The notes below the pieces were generated by a model. The model did not search any database, was not told where the DNA came from, and saw only the letters and a list, made by a program, of their open reading frames with translations. From contig JAVHZZ010000003.1 of NCBI GenBank assembly GCA_036250195.1, positions 53,807,521 through 53,871,520 on the forward strand: DNA of 64,000 nt, given 5' to 3'. The DNA comes from Mixophyes australis (Eukaryota > Chordata > Amphibia > Anura > Limnodynastidae). A program made the position numbers and the translations under genes. Each line of letters starts with the position of its first letter. Position 1 is the stretch's first letter. Positions 11,508 through 22,662 of the stretch are shown in pieces.

Positions 11508-12230
11508 GTGTGCAAAAAAAAAATGTTTTAATTTATTTGGGAGACATTTTTGAGAGTGATGGGAGGGTCTGGTGGCTTTCTCTTGCACACAAACCCTATT
11601 TGCTCTGATCTTATCTTGATCTATTAACAGCTATATTTTAAGCTGCTATTATATCTAAGCTACAATGTATCTAATAGTGTTGGTATCAGGGGGAATCTAA
11701 TCTGGATCAAATCAAGACACCTAGCAGAGACCTCACATCTGTAGTTATCCCTATGGCATTGTGACAGCATGAGCTTCACAGGAGATAACACCCAGCCATC
11801 AATTGAACATCCTCTGAATGTATCGATCTGTTGTTACCGGATTTACCATTTGATGGACATTAATTAATTTGTGGACTGAAGAAATCCCATTATACCCAGG
11901 TGGGTTAACTGTAACTCATATTTTTAGAAAATGACTGCTCTTCTATTTCCTGCCAAAGTTCCACCCTGTAGAGACCAGGAAGTCTGGAACATCATAAACC
12001 CCTTCTATGGCACAAAATCATGTGAGGGGATAAAACAGGGAGGATCTCTTACTGAACCAGCATTAAGTCAATCAACAACTGGTAGGAGCAGCTATTGTTC
12101 TCCCTGGGACTACACCAGACTTCTGGGCTCTGAAACAGTAGTAGGGAACAACAAGTGTAGAACATGTATTCCCTAACATATCCATCACCTTAAGATTTGA
12201 AATCCAATAGCATCTTAGGTGACCCTACAG
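11508..12230. other. Unassigned stretch
   Basis: No gene is seen. A TGTGACAGCATGAGC near 11760 could be an LTR start but has no partner end. Confidence 0.45.
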
Positions 12231-13360
12231 GGTGGGAATTTTTAACTGTTTAAAAAGGCTCTGCAGGGGAGATTCTGAGTGTTCAAGGTTCTGCTGAGCC
12301 TGGTGTTAGAGTGTTTTCTCCTACCAGCTTAATCAGGGTTCCTGCTCTAAACCTTTGTGTCTTATTCGTATCTTCAAAGGAATTTCTTGCTATGGAGAAG
12401 CTCTGCTCCATCGAGAGCTACTCGTGGATCTATTACACCTGCTATATGCCTACTGGAGTAGGGTGACTTGGTTACAGGTCCCTTCCCCCTCGGTAGAGTG
12501 TGTTGGGCGAGTGGCTGGGTTTAGCAAAATAAGATTTCAGCAACAGCTTGGCCAGGACTTTATAGTGGCAGGCTATGAGGCTACGAAATTGGCCAGAGAA
12601 TATTGAACTAACAATTTGGTAGGTAGTCAGACTTCGTAGGGATCCGGTGGACCCAAATGCTCCATTGTGCCGGCAACAACATCTGGACCACTGACTTTGG
12701 CAATAGCTTGGCCTGGGGAAAAAGACAACTTGACCGGAGATTATTGCAGGCGCTACTATAGACTTTGCTGTCACAAGGACAATATTGGAAACAACAGCTT
12801 GGCTGGGCACTGCGTACTCCCTCTGTACTAGTGTTCCATCGATGGCTCTCCATAGAGACTGCATCAGTATTACTGGAGAACTATAACTTGTTTGGGGTTC
12901 TAGAGCTTGGCCCTGCTCACTTCCCCATAAGCTATAAACGGGGCTCAAGTATAGTGCGTCCTTATAGTGAACCGTCTTGAAACTAACAGTTTGGCCGGGT
13001 ACCATGGTACGCTCAGCATACTGGTATACTTTCCTTGCGGTTGTACCAGCAACTGCATCAGGACCACTAGCGAAACTACAATTTGGCCTGAGAACAGTTT
13101 TATACACATCAACCTGGCTAGAGAATAAAGCTATGTAGTGGTTTTGGGATATTGTACACTTGAATTCTGTGGGGGTTCTATTGAAAGTTGGTGACATATT
13201 GGATGTTGTTTTAAGTTTGATTATTTTATATTGTTATTGTCTTTATGGTTATATTGTGCATCTGTAATAAAGATACGGTTGTATAATCTCTCTCTTCGAT
13301 TGTGTACGTTATGGTTGCAGGGTTACCTAGTTGGCTCCTGTCCTAATACCCTGGTAGCCT
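12231..13360 (+). mobile_element. Probable LTR with degenerate TTGGCC repeats
   Basis: An AATAAA at about 13266 is followed by a short U-rich leader and a GCCTGACA-type end near 13360, as in vertebrate LTRs. Seven copies of an (A/G)(A/C)TTGGC motif recur at about 12544, 12585, 12702, 12795, 12904, 12988 and 13080, often after CAG. The antisense strand has a 241-codon open frame (13197-12472), which I attribute to the stop-poor repeat rather than to a gene. The 5' boundary is not defined. Confidence 0.4.
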
Positions 13361-13370
13361 GACAGTCTTC

Positions 13371-14122
13371 AAAATGTCAAGCACCTGGCACTGAATATGA
13401 AAGTGCTGGATGGCTCCAGCACTTTGAACATAGAGCTTACATTGAGTTCTGCATTCAAGCGACCTAGAGGGGAGGAGCCAAAATAACAAATCACTGACAT
13501 TTCCAGAGCAATAATGTTTGCACGTGGGAGCGCACAACGGCCTTTACTGCCTAATCATTATCTGCATAGTCTCAGATATAAGAACGAACTCCAAATTAGA
13601 GTAAAAATATGTACATTTACAGCTTACTGATTCAATGTCGGGTTTTTTACGATATTAGGACACTTTTTCCAAATCTCCCGTTCTCCTGAGAATAAAAAAA
13701 AAAGAAAAAAAACTGTTTCAACAGAAAGAAACTTTGCTAACACATTAGTTTGAAGTGACAGTATTAACATAAACATTGAAGCATTGCCATTTTGCCAGCT
13801 AGTGTGACAAAGAGATATTGGAAGTGTTATTATACAGTTAATCAACTAATAAAGACTATGCTAACAAAAGAACAATAACATTTAAATGTTTAAAAGACAA
13901 TAGTTGCTGCTTTGAATGCCTGAACATCTCAAAATATTACACATAGTTTAAAATTATTCTTAATCTCTGCTTTATTAGCTGTACAAACAAATTGAACATA
14001 CAGTTATAATACTACAGCAGGATACAATGAAGAAGGCAAGAAGATGTGTTGAATGTTAAATAAAATATTTAATTTTACACTTCTAGAATACCTAAATCTG
14101 TGTTTCATATTACATTATATTA
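13371..14122. other. Unassigned stretch
   Basis: No gene or repeat is recognised. There is a short A-rich tract near 13690. Confidence 0.5.
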
Positions 14123-15214
14123 TCTTATACATAAAATCATTGATTTGTTTATCTGTCCGGTTACACATTCGGACACCTCTGCACCGAATGGGATAAAAAC
14201 AATGCAAGGTGGTAAAGTTGGATCCAGGTTTTGGGTGGGTTCGAGTCCCAGTCAGACCTCCCATTGGTGCACCCTGGGCAGAACTCCGACTCAGGGAGCC
14301 TCTTCTGATCCTGCATTTTAATACCCCTACACCGATTGGGATGAAACCAATGTGAGGAGGTCCAGAAAGAAAGAAATAAGTAATAATATCACTGTATAGG
14401 TCATTGTATGGCTTCATCTAGAATTCTGGAGGCCATATCTCCAGAAGAATGTAAATACATTAGAGACTGTACAAAGAAGGGCGACTAAAATGGTGCATGG
14501 CCTACAGCACAAAACTTACCTGGAAAGACTAAAAGATCTTAATAGGACATGAACTGAAACTGGAGGGAAGTAGGTTCAGAGGAAATTTGAGAAAAAACTA
14601 CTACACAGAAAGGGTAGTGGATAAGTGGAATAGCATCCCATCAAATGTGGTAGATGCTAGTTTATTAGAAAAGTTTAAACATACTTGGGATAGGCATAAG
14701 AATATCCTTTTAAATAATAAGGGATCATATAGGGTTTGAGGTTACCATAGATTAATAAAATAATGGGCAGACTAGATGGGTCAAGTGGTTCTTATCTGCC
14801 ATCAGATTCTATGTTTCTATGTTTCAGCTGGGAAGTTAGGGTCCTGGTTGGACCTACTGTTGCTGTACGAGGGCAAAACTTTAACCTGGGAAGCCTGTTC
14901 TGTGTCTGCATCCGGACACCCTTGCACTGATTGGGATGAAACCAACGCGAGGTGGGCCAGTTGAATCCTTACCAGATTTTAGGGGGGCTAGTGTCCCATT
15001 TGGACCTCTTGTTGGTCTATGCTGGGCAGAACTTTGATCCAGGGAGCTTGTTTTGAGCTTTCCACTAGATTGGTTTGGACTTCACAGACTGGTAACATTG
15101 AATCCCAGAAGACATACTAGGGGGTTTAGGTCCTGTTTGACAGTTAAAGCCAACTCATTGATAATTTAATAACTTGAAGATTTAAACCCGGGCAGTGCCG
15201 GGTACTTTAGCTAG
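14123..15214 (+). mobile_element. Non-autonomous Helitron 1, split by a CR1 3' end
   Basis: It starts TCTTATACATAAAATCATTG after an A and ends with CCCGGGCAGTGCCGGG, a GC-rich stem, 12 bp before a terminal CTAG. A TC start, a subterminal hairpin and CTRR end are the Helitron signature. The 5' 100 bp match those of the next element. A 460-bp CR1 fragment is inserted at about 14363-14826. It has no Rep/helicase coding capacity, so it would need an autonomous helper. Confidence 0.85.
14363..14826 (+). mobile_element. CR1-like LINE, 5'-truncated 3' end
   Basis: It matches 61750-62154. Shared stretches include TTCTGGAGGCCATATCTCCA, ACATTAGAGACTGTACAAAG, GGGCAGACTAGATGG and a tail of TCTATGTTTC units. 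The other copy encodes the end of a CR1-type reverse transcriptase. Here the frame is broken. It is inserted in Helitron 1. Confidence 0.8.
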
Positions 15215-15818
15215 TCTTACATATAAATATCATTGTTCTGTTTGTTTGTTGGTCTATCTGGTCATGCATTCGGACACCCTTGCACCGATTGGGATGAAAC
15301 CAACACAAGGTGATCCAGTTGGGTCCTGGCCAGGTTTTAGGGGGATTAGGGTCCTGTTCGGACCTATCATTGCTCTACGTTGGGCAGAACTTTGAGCCAG
15401 GGAGCCTGTTCTGAGCATTCCACTGGATGGGTTTGGACAAAACCTTCACAGAGGGGTGACAATTGGTCTGGGATGCATAATGGAGTGGTTGGGGTTCTGG
15501 TCAGATCTCCCATTGGTGTATGCTAGGGAGAACTATGGCCCAGGGAGCCTGTTCTGGCCCTTTCACTAGATGGCTTTGGACAAAAAATTCACAGAGGGGT
15601 GGCAATTGGTCTGGGATGCCTGTTGGTGTCCTGGTCGGACCTCCTGTTGTTGTACGCTGCGCAGAACTTTGACACAGGGATTCTGCTCTGGGTCTTCCAC
15701 TGGATGGATTTGGAAGACATCTTAGCTGCTAATAATTTAAAAAATGTTGACAGTGGCATCCAAATCATTGATTACTTAATAACCTTTAAACCTGGCCAAC
15801 GCCGGGTTCTTCAGCTAG
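15215..15818 (+). mobile_element. Non-autonomous Helitron 2, joined directly to Helitron 1
   Basis: It starts TCTTACATATAAATATCATT immediately after the CTAG of Helitron 1 and ends CTGGCCAACGCCGGG..CTAG before a T. Internally, a unit of about 160 bp (CAGGGAGCCTGTTCTG and so on) repeats three times between 15395 and 15720. There is no coding capacity. Confidence 0.85.
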
Positions 15819-16156
15819 TTTATTAATATAATGCAATATGTGTTGTAAGACATATCAACCAGTCAGACTACAGCGGTCATTTATGACTGGTTGGCATGGG
15901 TTGATATCACACTTTAAACTATGTTGTTAAATAAACCCCACAGATTGTCGAGCATCTCTGTTGCTACCTGCATTCAATGCTGTTCACACCCGATGCCAAA
16001 TCTGTTTTGGTGGTGATGGAGCAGAAAGTGGTGGACACAAACTAAATATAACACCATGAGTAAGCATTTGCAGAGTTACATTTCCAGCTGCTTCTTTTTC
16101 AAAGAATGACTAAATATATGAATAATTACCAATCATACTGACTGAGCACACTGAGG
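15819..16156. other. Unassigned stretch
   Basis: A short inverted pair (ATATCAACCAGTCAGACTAC and a GACTGGTTGGCATGGGTTGATAT) lies at 15852-15906. Nothing else is recognised. Confidence 0.5.
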
Positions 16157-16323
16157 GGCAGATTCAATATGCAGCGTTACTGTAAAAAGTAACGCGGCCT
16201 GCACACTATTACCGTCATTACGGTAATAGTGCACGTAATTACCGTTAATACTTTTAGCTTAAAATGTCCATATTAAGGGTATTAGCTTTAACACTGTGTT
16301 AGTCGCGGCTGAATTGAATCTGC
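16157..16323. mobile_element. Palindromic MITE-like repeat
   Basis: The ends are GCAGATTCAATATGCAGCG and the inverse, GCAGATTCAATTCAGCCGCG. A perfect internal hairpin ATTACCGT..ACGGTAAT lies at about 16209-16228. There is no coding capacity. Confidence 0.65.
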
Positions 16324-16577
16324 ATCTAAAACTCATTTACAAACCACATAAAATACACACCCACACACCTTCATTATTTTTTGCCCAACTGCGTGTTTTG
16401 GACTGTCATCCGAAAGTCATTCTGAATTTAGTTTTGATGGTTTGGGCATCCTTCTGAAAATTTGCAATAGTATAAATGTCACTTTAAAGCACAAGTTACT
16501 AACTCCTTACTTCAGTCATTTCAACTATTGCTTTTGTCTCTTAACATAATAATTTTTGCATCAATTATGTACTAAAT

Positions 16578-16713
16578 CAGACCAGGATGACCTATGGCTC
16601 TTCAGGTGTTGTGACACTACAAGGCCCAGAATGCTTTGTCAGCTGATAGCTGGCAGGGTATCCAGGAACTTGTAGATTGATAACACCTGAAGAGCCGCAG
16701 ATTGTCCAGGCCT
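16578..16713. mobile_element. hAT-type MITE with ACTACAA..CCCAGAATGC core
   Basis: The arms read CTATGGCTCTTCAGGTGTT and, inverted, CTGCGGCTCTTCAGGTGTT. Flanks TACTAAAT and ATCTAAAT match at 6 of 8, as a worn 8-bp duplication would. The left arm includes ACTACAAGGCCCAGAATGC, close to the ZNF143/SBS recognition pattern; that function is inferred only. Confidence 0.65.
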
Positions 16714-16721
16714 ATCTAAAT

Positions 16722-18639
16722 TAACCATGAGAATGAGGGAACATCTGGACTGTCAATATTTGACGTCAATCCTATGTAATTGAAATTTTTCTGCCTTTTA
16801 ACAAATTGCGCTTTTCTGAAAAAATTGCAAATTGATGGTGCAAAGTGTGTTCAATTGAAAGTGAAGGACAATGACCAATGCCCCCCCCCCCCCTAGAAAA
16901 ATCAAGTCCTTTTGTGGGGAGTTAAAAGTTGTCTGCCCCCCCTGCTAAGCAATGCAATACCATACGTTCCAACGTGTGTCCCCAGCAGTGGCAAAGGGGG
17001 TGTGACTTGTCCCCAGGTGGGATAGCGGGACACAGCCCTAAAATCAGGACTGTCTCTCTGAAATCAGGACAGACTAAATGTGCCTTCTCCACTCTTTATC
17101 TCATTTAAATAATCCCATCCCCAATCTTTTGCATGTGTGTATATAAATAGACATGCTCATGCGCTTAATCCATATTCCGCAAAGAATGTCCCATATCCAT
17201 TCAATCACCAGATCAGAAGCTGGAAACATTCCCGCCTCCCAGATGTGTGTACCACTTTATTTAAATGAAGTTGGGTACGAAATCCCGATGGAAAATACAC
17301 TTATCCATGAAAATGCCGACAGGCTAAATACTGGTATTTCAATTACCCCAACAGTGATAAAAAATCGACATTGTGATTGCCGACATTGAAAATGCCGACA
17401 GTCACAATGCCGACATTAAGTAGCAATTCCAGCGGGTTCAGTGGCTATACTGCCACTGAAGCCGCCATCAGTAAACAGTCTTAAAGATAAGTAAATACAT
17501 TTTAAAAAAAAGCATGCCCCCCTCCCCAGTCATATTAACCTTAGTGCTGTAAGGCTCATTAGAGGAAAATCGGTGGGACAAACAGAAATATGACTATCAC
17601 CGTTTAAATGAGCCTTGCTGTCACTTACTGACTTTATAACCAGCAAAAACAAAATCCTTACTAAAGCAAGCAGGATATTTGTAATATATAGAAATAATTT
17701 TATTAATTTATGCTCTTCCCTGTACATTTGATTTACCTTTTTACAACTTTGCAGACATAAATTTACAACGGTATGTAGTATTAGTTGTACGTGGGATGGT
17801 TCTCGCTGCATGTCTACAAGGCATTAAAATATAATAAATTGCTTTGAATATGTTTGAGATGTCTTGTTTTTATTACATATGGATTGTTTCAGAATAAAGA
17901 ACAGATTGACTGGTAACTGAACAGCTTAAGATAAAATAAGCCTGTGTTCACCAGATGTGAACAATGAACTTTAGTTACATACCCTGTTTCAAGTTTCAGC
18001 TCCTGTCAATTACAGTATAGATCACACTGCATCCTCAGCTTCACTTTAATGTCTTGTACGAAAACATTAAAGAATGTAAGAAGTCCAAGTTAAGAGAATT
18101 GCAATACTGGATGATAAAAGCCGCCTTATCTGTTACCTTTTTCACGCTTGCCTTGAGCATGTCTTATTCTATCTAACCAAGACATACATTTCAAACTATC
18201 TCCGCTCAACTGTTGTGATAAAATTCCAGAGATAACTATTAAAGGGAACATTTGTAATTGTTAATATAAACCTTCTCATTTTTAACTTATACTTTTATTG
18301 TGACTCAAGAATATATTGACAATATCGTTTTCCAGGCAAAGGACTAAAAAAGACAGAAGGCAGCACCAAAAACCGACAAATCATGAAATTGTTCAGTCTG
18401 ATTCCAATATGGATGGCTATTGAATAATGGCATTTGTGATTGTACATACTCTAGGACCCGGGTGTTGCTCAGGCTAGCATGTATATTATTTGCCCCAACG
18501 GGCAACTATTTCTGTGCACGCTCCTCCAGCGGCCACCTTTGTAGCTCTTTTAATTACCTGATGCGCAAAGAGTGTAGAGCTCTGCATAAATAATTTTACA
18601 TTTATTTTCAATGCTGGAATTACTATTTTTTGTTTATTT
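16722..18639. other. Unassigned stretch
   Basis: A cluster of short inverted GCCGACATT / AATGCCGAC motifs at 17310-17412 may be a worn MITE. The rest is not recognised. Confidence 0.5.
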
Positions 18640-19300
18640 TTATTGTAGCAATCATTATACTCAGCGCTGTACAGTGAATATTTATTTTTCACATTAGTCC
18701 CTGGTCCATTGGAGCTTACAGTCTAAATTCCCTACCTACACAACATTAGGGGTCCATTATGTCAGCAGCCAATAAAGTTACTAGTATGTCACTGGAGACT
18801 GACAAGAACACTGGCACCCCTTCTGTTTCTGTATGAGCAAAGGCACAGAGCAATGTCAGTGAAGCCTGATAAGTACACTGCCATCCCTCCTGTTTCTGTG
18901 TGAGCAATGGCACAGAGCAATGTCACTGGAGACTGATATGAACACTGCCACCCTCCTGTTTCTGTGTGAGCAGTAACACTGAGCAATGGCACTGGAGACT
19001 GTCAAGAACACTGCTACCCCTCTTGTGTCTGTCTGAGAAATGGCACCGGATCTCCATGGAGGGAGGTACTTATGGAATCCAAAACCTGCAAGATCCGACG
19101 ACGCGCTGATGACGTTTTGCCTCAATTTCAGTTCAAAGGACGCGGGAAAGTGCTGAGCTTACTCGGCTCAGTACTCAGATTGGTGAAGTTTGGGAGGGCT
19201 TGGTTTTCAAAAAACCAAGCCTGAGCATCCCTAGTAACTAGACACAGATATACGGCCGTGGTCAGAATCGAACCCATGACCTCCTAATTTGTATAATTAA
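18640..19300 (-). mobile_element. tRNA-derived SINE, minus strand, interrupted
   Basis: The left part (18665-18784) has AGCGCTGTACAGTGA and GAGCTTACAGTCTAAATTCC, the SINE 3' module. The right part (19242-19285) has CCGTGGTCAGAATCGAACCC, the inverse of the tRNA B-box region. Between them a hAT-like element (18785-19233) replaces the SINE middle. Confidence 0.65.
18785..19233 (-). mobile_element. hAT-derived MITE with 67-bp tandem repeats
   Basis: The right end, inverted, is TAGGGATGCTCAGGCTTGG, the terminus of the hAT family at 54189-60039. GTTACTAG (18777-18784) and GTAACTAG (19234-19241) match at 7 of 8 as a likely target duplication. The left end has no matching inverted repeat, so that end may be deleted. 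A unit of 65-68 bp (CACTGGAGACTG..CTGTTTCTGTGTGAGC) repeats four times at 18787-19047. Confidence 0.6.
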
Positions 19301-21278
19301 GGCCACACACTATATTGGTTTACAATGATTACAGTGTTTACAGTTTTGCAATGCTTATTCCACATGTGCTCAGACTTTGTCTTGTAAATATATTGCAATG
19401 AGAGCCACCCATATCAGCAGATAATCAGCACATATCAATGCATCTTAACCCTGAGGTTATGTGCTGAAGTTAACCTAAATATGCTGAGTTCCGAGACTGT
19501 ACTTCTTCAATTAGAAGCTGTGTTTGCTTTATTATATGGCGGTAACTGTGGAACATTAACTGTCATGTTTGTGTCTAACACTTATACACATTTTATAAAG
19601 TTGGCAACATATCGTAAAATGTACAATCTAGCATTGTTCTATAAATACATTTTCCTATTATGCAATGCAGTATATTTTGAAGCATAGTAATTAATTGCAA
19701 ACTTAACTGTAAACGTTGTTTTTTTTAATAAGCCACTGCTATGTGTTTAATTTAATAATGACAGCTGTTTATTATTTTGAGACCTCAAGGGCCATCACAG
19801 ATGGCTACGTTATTGTTTTGCAGAAAAAAAAAAAGCTATATATTTTTAATAACTGTTTCATATGTAATACTTATGTTTGGGTTTCATTTTCTAAATTAAA
19901 AGTTTATATATTTCTTCAAACTAAAAAAACAAAAAACAAAAATCAGGGAGAAAACCACATATCAGAAAAAAAAGGTCATTCCTGAAAGTACAAAACATGG
20001 GGGATACACAGAGCATTTCTTTTACACTTAATGTGCTAAAATTACCACCTACTGCATTCATAAGAGAAAACTCATATCCAAGTTGTGGGACCACCCCCCA
20101 GGTAAATCAATCTGCACAGACTTTTATTGGCTTGTGACCAGGGGTGTGATGGGCTGTAGCGCAGGACATATGGCACCCATTGTGGTCCCAAATTCAATGC
20201 TTTGAGCCAGTGTCTGTGCATGTACCTATTGACTTAGGGTGGTGGTGTGCGGCCATTTACACAGACAGTGCAGCCTCTAGCTGTGTATGTGTCCCTGCCC
20301 CCACATCTGTTTCCCCTCTATTCTCCCCCCCCCCTATAACTTACCTTGGCCGGGCCTATTACTGTGCACCACACGGCCGCGGCAGAAGGTAGTATCTTTC
20401 TCTGAATTGCGCTGTGGCTGCACGGTGCACATTAATAAGACAGGCCAGTAGAGGAAAAAGTGCTCTGAGAAGTGCTCAGAGGAAAACTGAGACCCGAATT
20501 GCCAGACTCTGCATCTACTCCAAGCATAACACGCTTAATCCTTGAAGCTCCAGTGTTGATAATATCAAAGCACTGGGCAATCTTACACTGATGTCCACCA
20601 GTGGTTGATAGATACAATGAAGCTGAATTCTGTGCAAAGTTCGTCAGGTACCAGGATCACAGTACCTCTTTTTTGTGTTCCAAAAGAAAAAGAAAACATA
20701 CCCATAGTGTACACGTACACTGTGTGATAATTAAGGGCAATGTGAAGTCTAAGAGCTATTGCACTCACTTGTGTATAAGAGAAAAAAGGCTTTGGACATT
20801 TATTATGCCGAGGTAATTGGGTATATGCGATTCCACTTGTGTACAGGAAATATATTCTCAGAGAAAAATACATATCAAATTGAATTTGATACACAAATTA
20901 ATTTTATTGTCTACAATCCAAATGTTTAAAATATTTAAAAATTAGAAATACAACAGATTCTTAATGAAAGTATTTAAAATATAAAATAAATATAGAAAAT
21001 AAAAAATAAAAATAAAAAAGTAAGACAAATGGCAACACCTCTCTACTATAACAGATACAACGCGTTTTGCAGACCTCTGTCTGTTTTTATAGGTAAGTGG
21101 GGAGGGAGTGAGAAATGTCACTATATATAGAGGAGAATTAAGTATAAATGACACTGTTGATTAGACAAGCTGGTGATGTTTCTTGTGCAAGACAAAATAT
21201 CTTTATAAATCTCTATAAAATGTGCGGATAGACCTAAATCTATATAAAGTGACCTGTGTTCTAATCATAATTAAATAA
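19301..21278. other. Unassigned stretch
   Basis: An A-rich AAATA-type tract lies at about 20970-21020, and an AACGCGTTTTGCAGACC stretch near 21060 recalls a common frog repeat I cannot name. No gene is seen. Confidence 0.5.

Positions 21279-21318
<40 letters not shown>
21279..21318. repeat. (TA)n microsatellite
   Basis: About 40 bp of pure TA. Confidence 0.95.
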
Positions 21319-21323
<5 letters not shown>

Positions 21324-22607
21324 CCCACCCTTTCTTCCTCCAGCTTCATGTGTCTGGCCCTCTGTCATCAATTCTATATGTGTAAATATATCTCCCCATT
21401 TGTCTCCCCATGAGTATCTCTCTGCTACCCAATTGTTTGTGTGTCTCTGTTTTCCTCTTGAAACTCCGATTGTAAAAATCATTTTAAAAAATAAATTAAT
21501 ATTTGTTATTATTTGTTTATAATATTCTCAATTTATGTTCATGATGACCCTTACTGCTCTGGGCCAGTATTACTGGGGCAGTGATACTTTCTTAATAAAT
21601 TGCAGTGATAAGATATTTTTTTCACTGCAATAAGTGACAATGAAAATACCCATCCTTATTACATAGGAGAAATGGGTCTATTGATAAATAGGCTCCTTAA
21701 TGTTTGAACTGGATTTTCAATGCTATTAACAGAAATCAAATGTGTCAAGCTTCCTGACTATTTTGGCCAGGGAGCCAGTTTAGGACAGGGAGCCAGTTTA
21801 GAATAGTTTACTCTAAAAATATTTTTGTTGTTGTTATGCTTTTGCACCATCTGAGAATGGTGTTACCAGAACAGAGAGTACTGCCTCAATGCTTGATATA
21901 TAGGCTCCCCATACAGGGGTTATTACAGTGGCAATGCCATTTAAATGTAGTGTGAAACCAGTTTTTCCCTTGCAGAAGGGCTTTTTGCCATCTGATAAAT
22001 CAGCACCTGAGTTCTATACTTTAAACCATCTTTTAAATACAGGCTGCTGCTCATGGGCCAGTGCTGTGTGCTTGTCACCCCATGCTAAAGTGTGCCAGCC
22101 AGCCCCTGGTTGTATCAGGAAATGCACATAATGGGGTGAGGTGGCATAGGAGCTGTCATTATTATATGTGTCACTAAAATACATTCAAATGTTTTTTTAC
22201 ATAGATTGAAAGACAGCTTCAAATGAGGTTTCAGCGAGTAAGTACCAATTATCAAAATGGGTTCAAGATCTGCATATATTACAATAATTTAAGTTTCTAT
22301 AAATCAGCTTAAAACAGTAAAATGTTCATTAACTCTCAACACAATTAATAATAACTTTGACTCCTATAAATATATCTTGTAATTTTATGTAATATTACAA
22401 GAACAGTCCTTTTTGGATTTAGTGACGTAATTTAGACTAATAACTATTCAGGTTTGATATTATTAATCTGTTGCCCCTAGTGGAGGAGTAAATTTAGTTA
22501 TCACTGTAAAGTGCAGTGGGGTAATGACCCTCAATGTTCTGTATACAAATTTATTTAAAGATCGTAGTTCCTTATTCTCCCCATCAGCTGTTGTTTGAGT
22601 TATGTAC

Positions 22608-22608
<1 letters not shown>
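21319..22608. other. Unassigned stretch
   Basis: A small tandem GGGAGCCAGTTTAG pair lies near 21769-21800. No gene is recognised. Confidence 0.5.

Positions 22609-22662
<54 letters not shown>
22609..22662. repeat. (TA)n microsatellite
   Basis: About 50 bp of TA with ACATA interruptions. Confidence 0.95.

Noticed and set aside
12472..13197. 241-codon minus-strand open frame as a host gene
   Set aside because: It has no recognisable domain, and the plus strand looks like an LTR with a polyadenylation signal and repeated motifs.
16722..18639. Host exons in the unassigned stretches
   Set aside because: I looked for longer frames with splice-like borders or known domains here and in the other unassigned stretches and found none that I could support.
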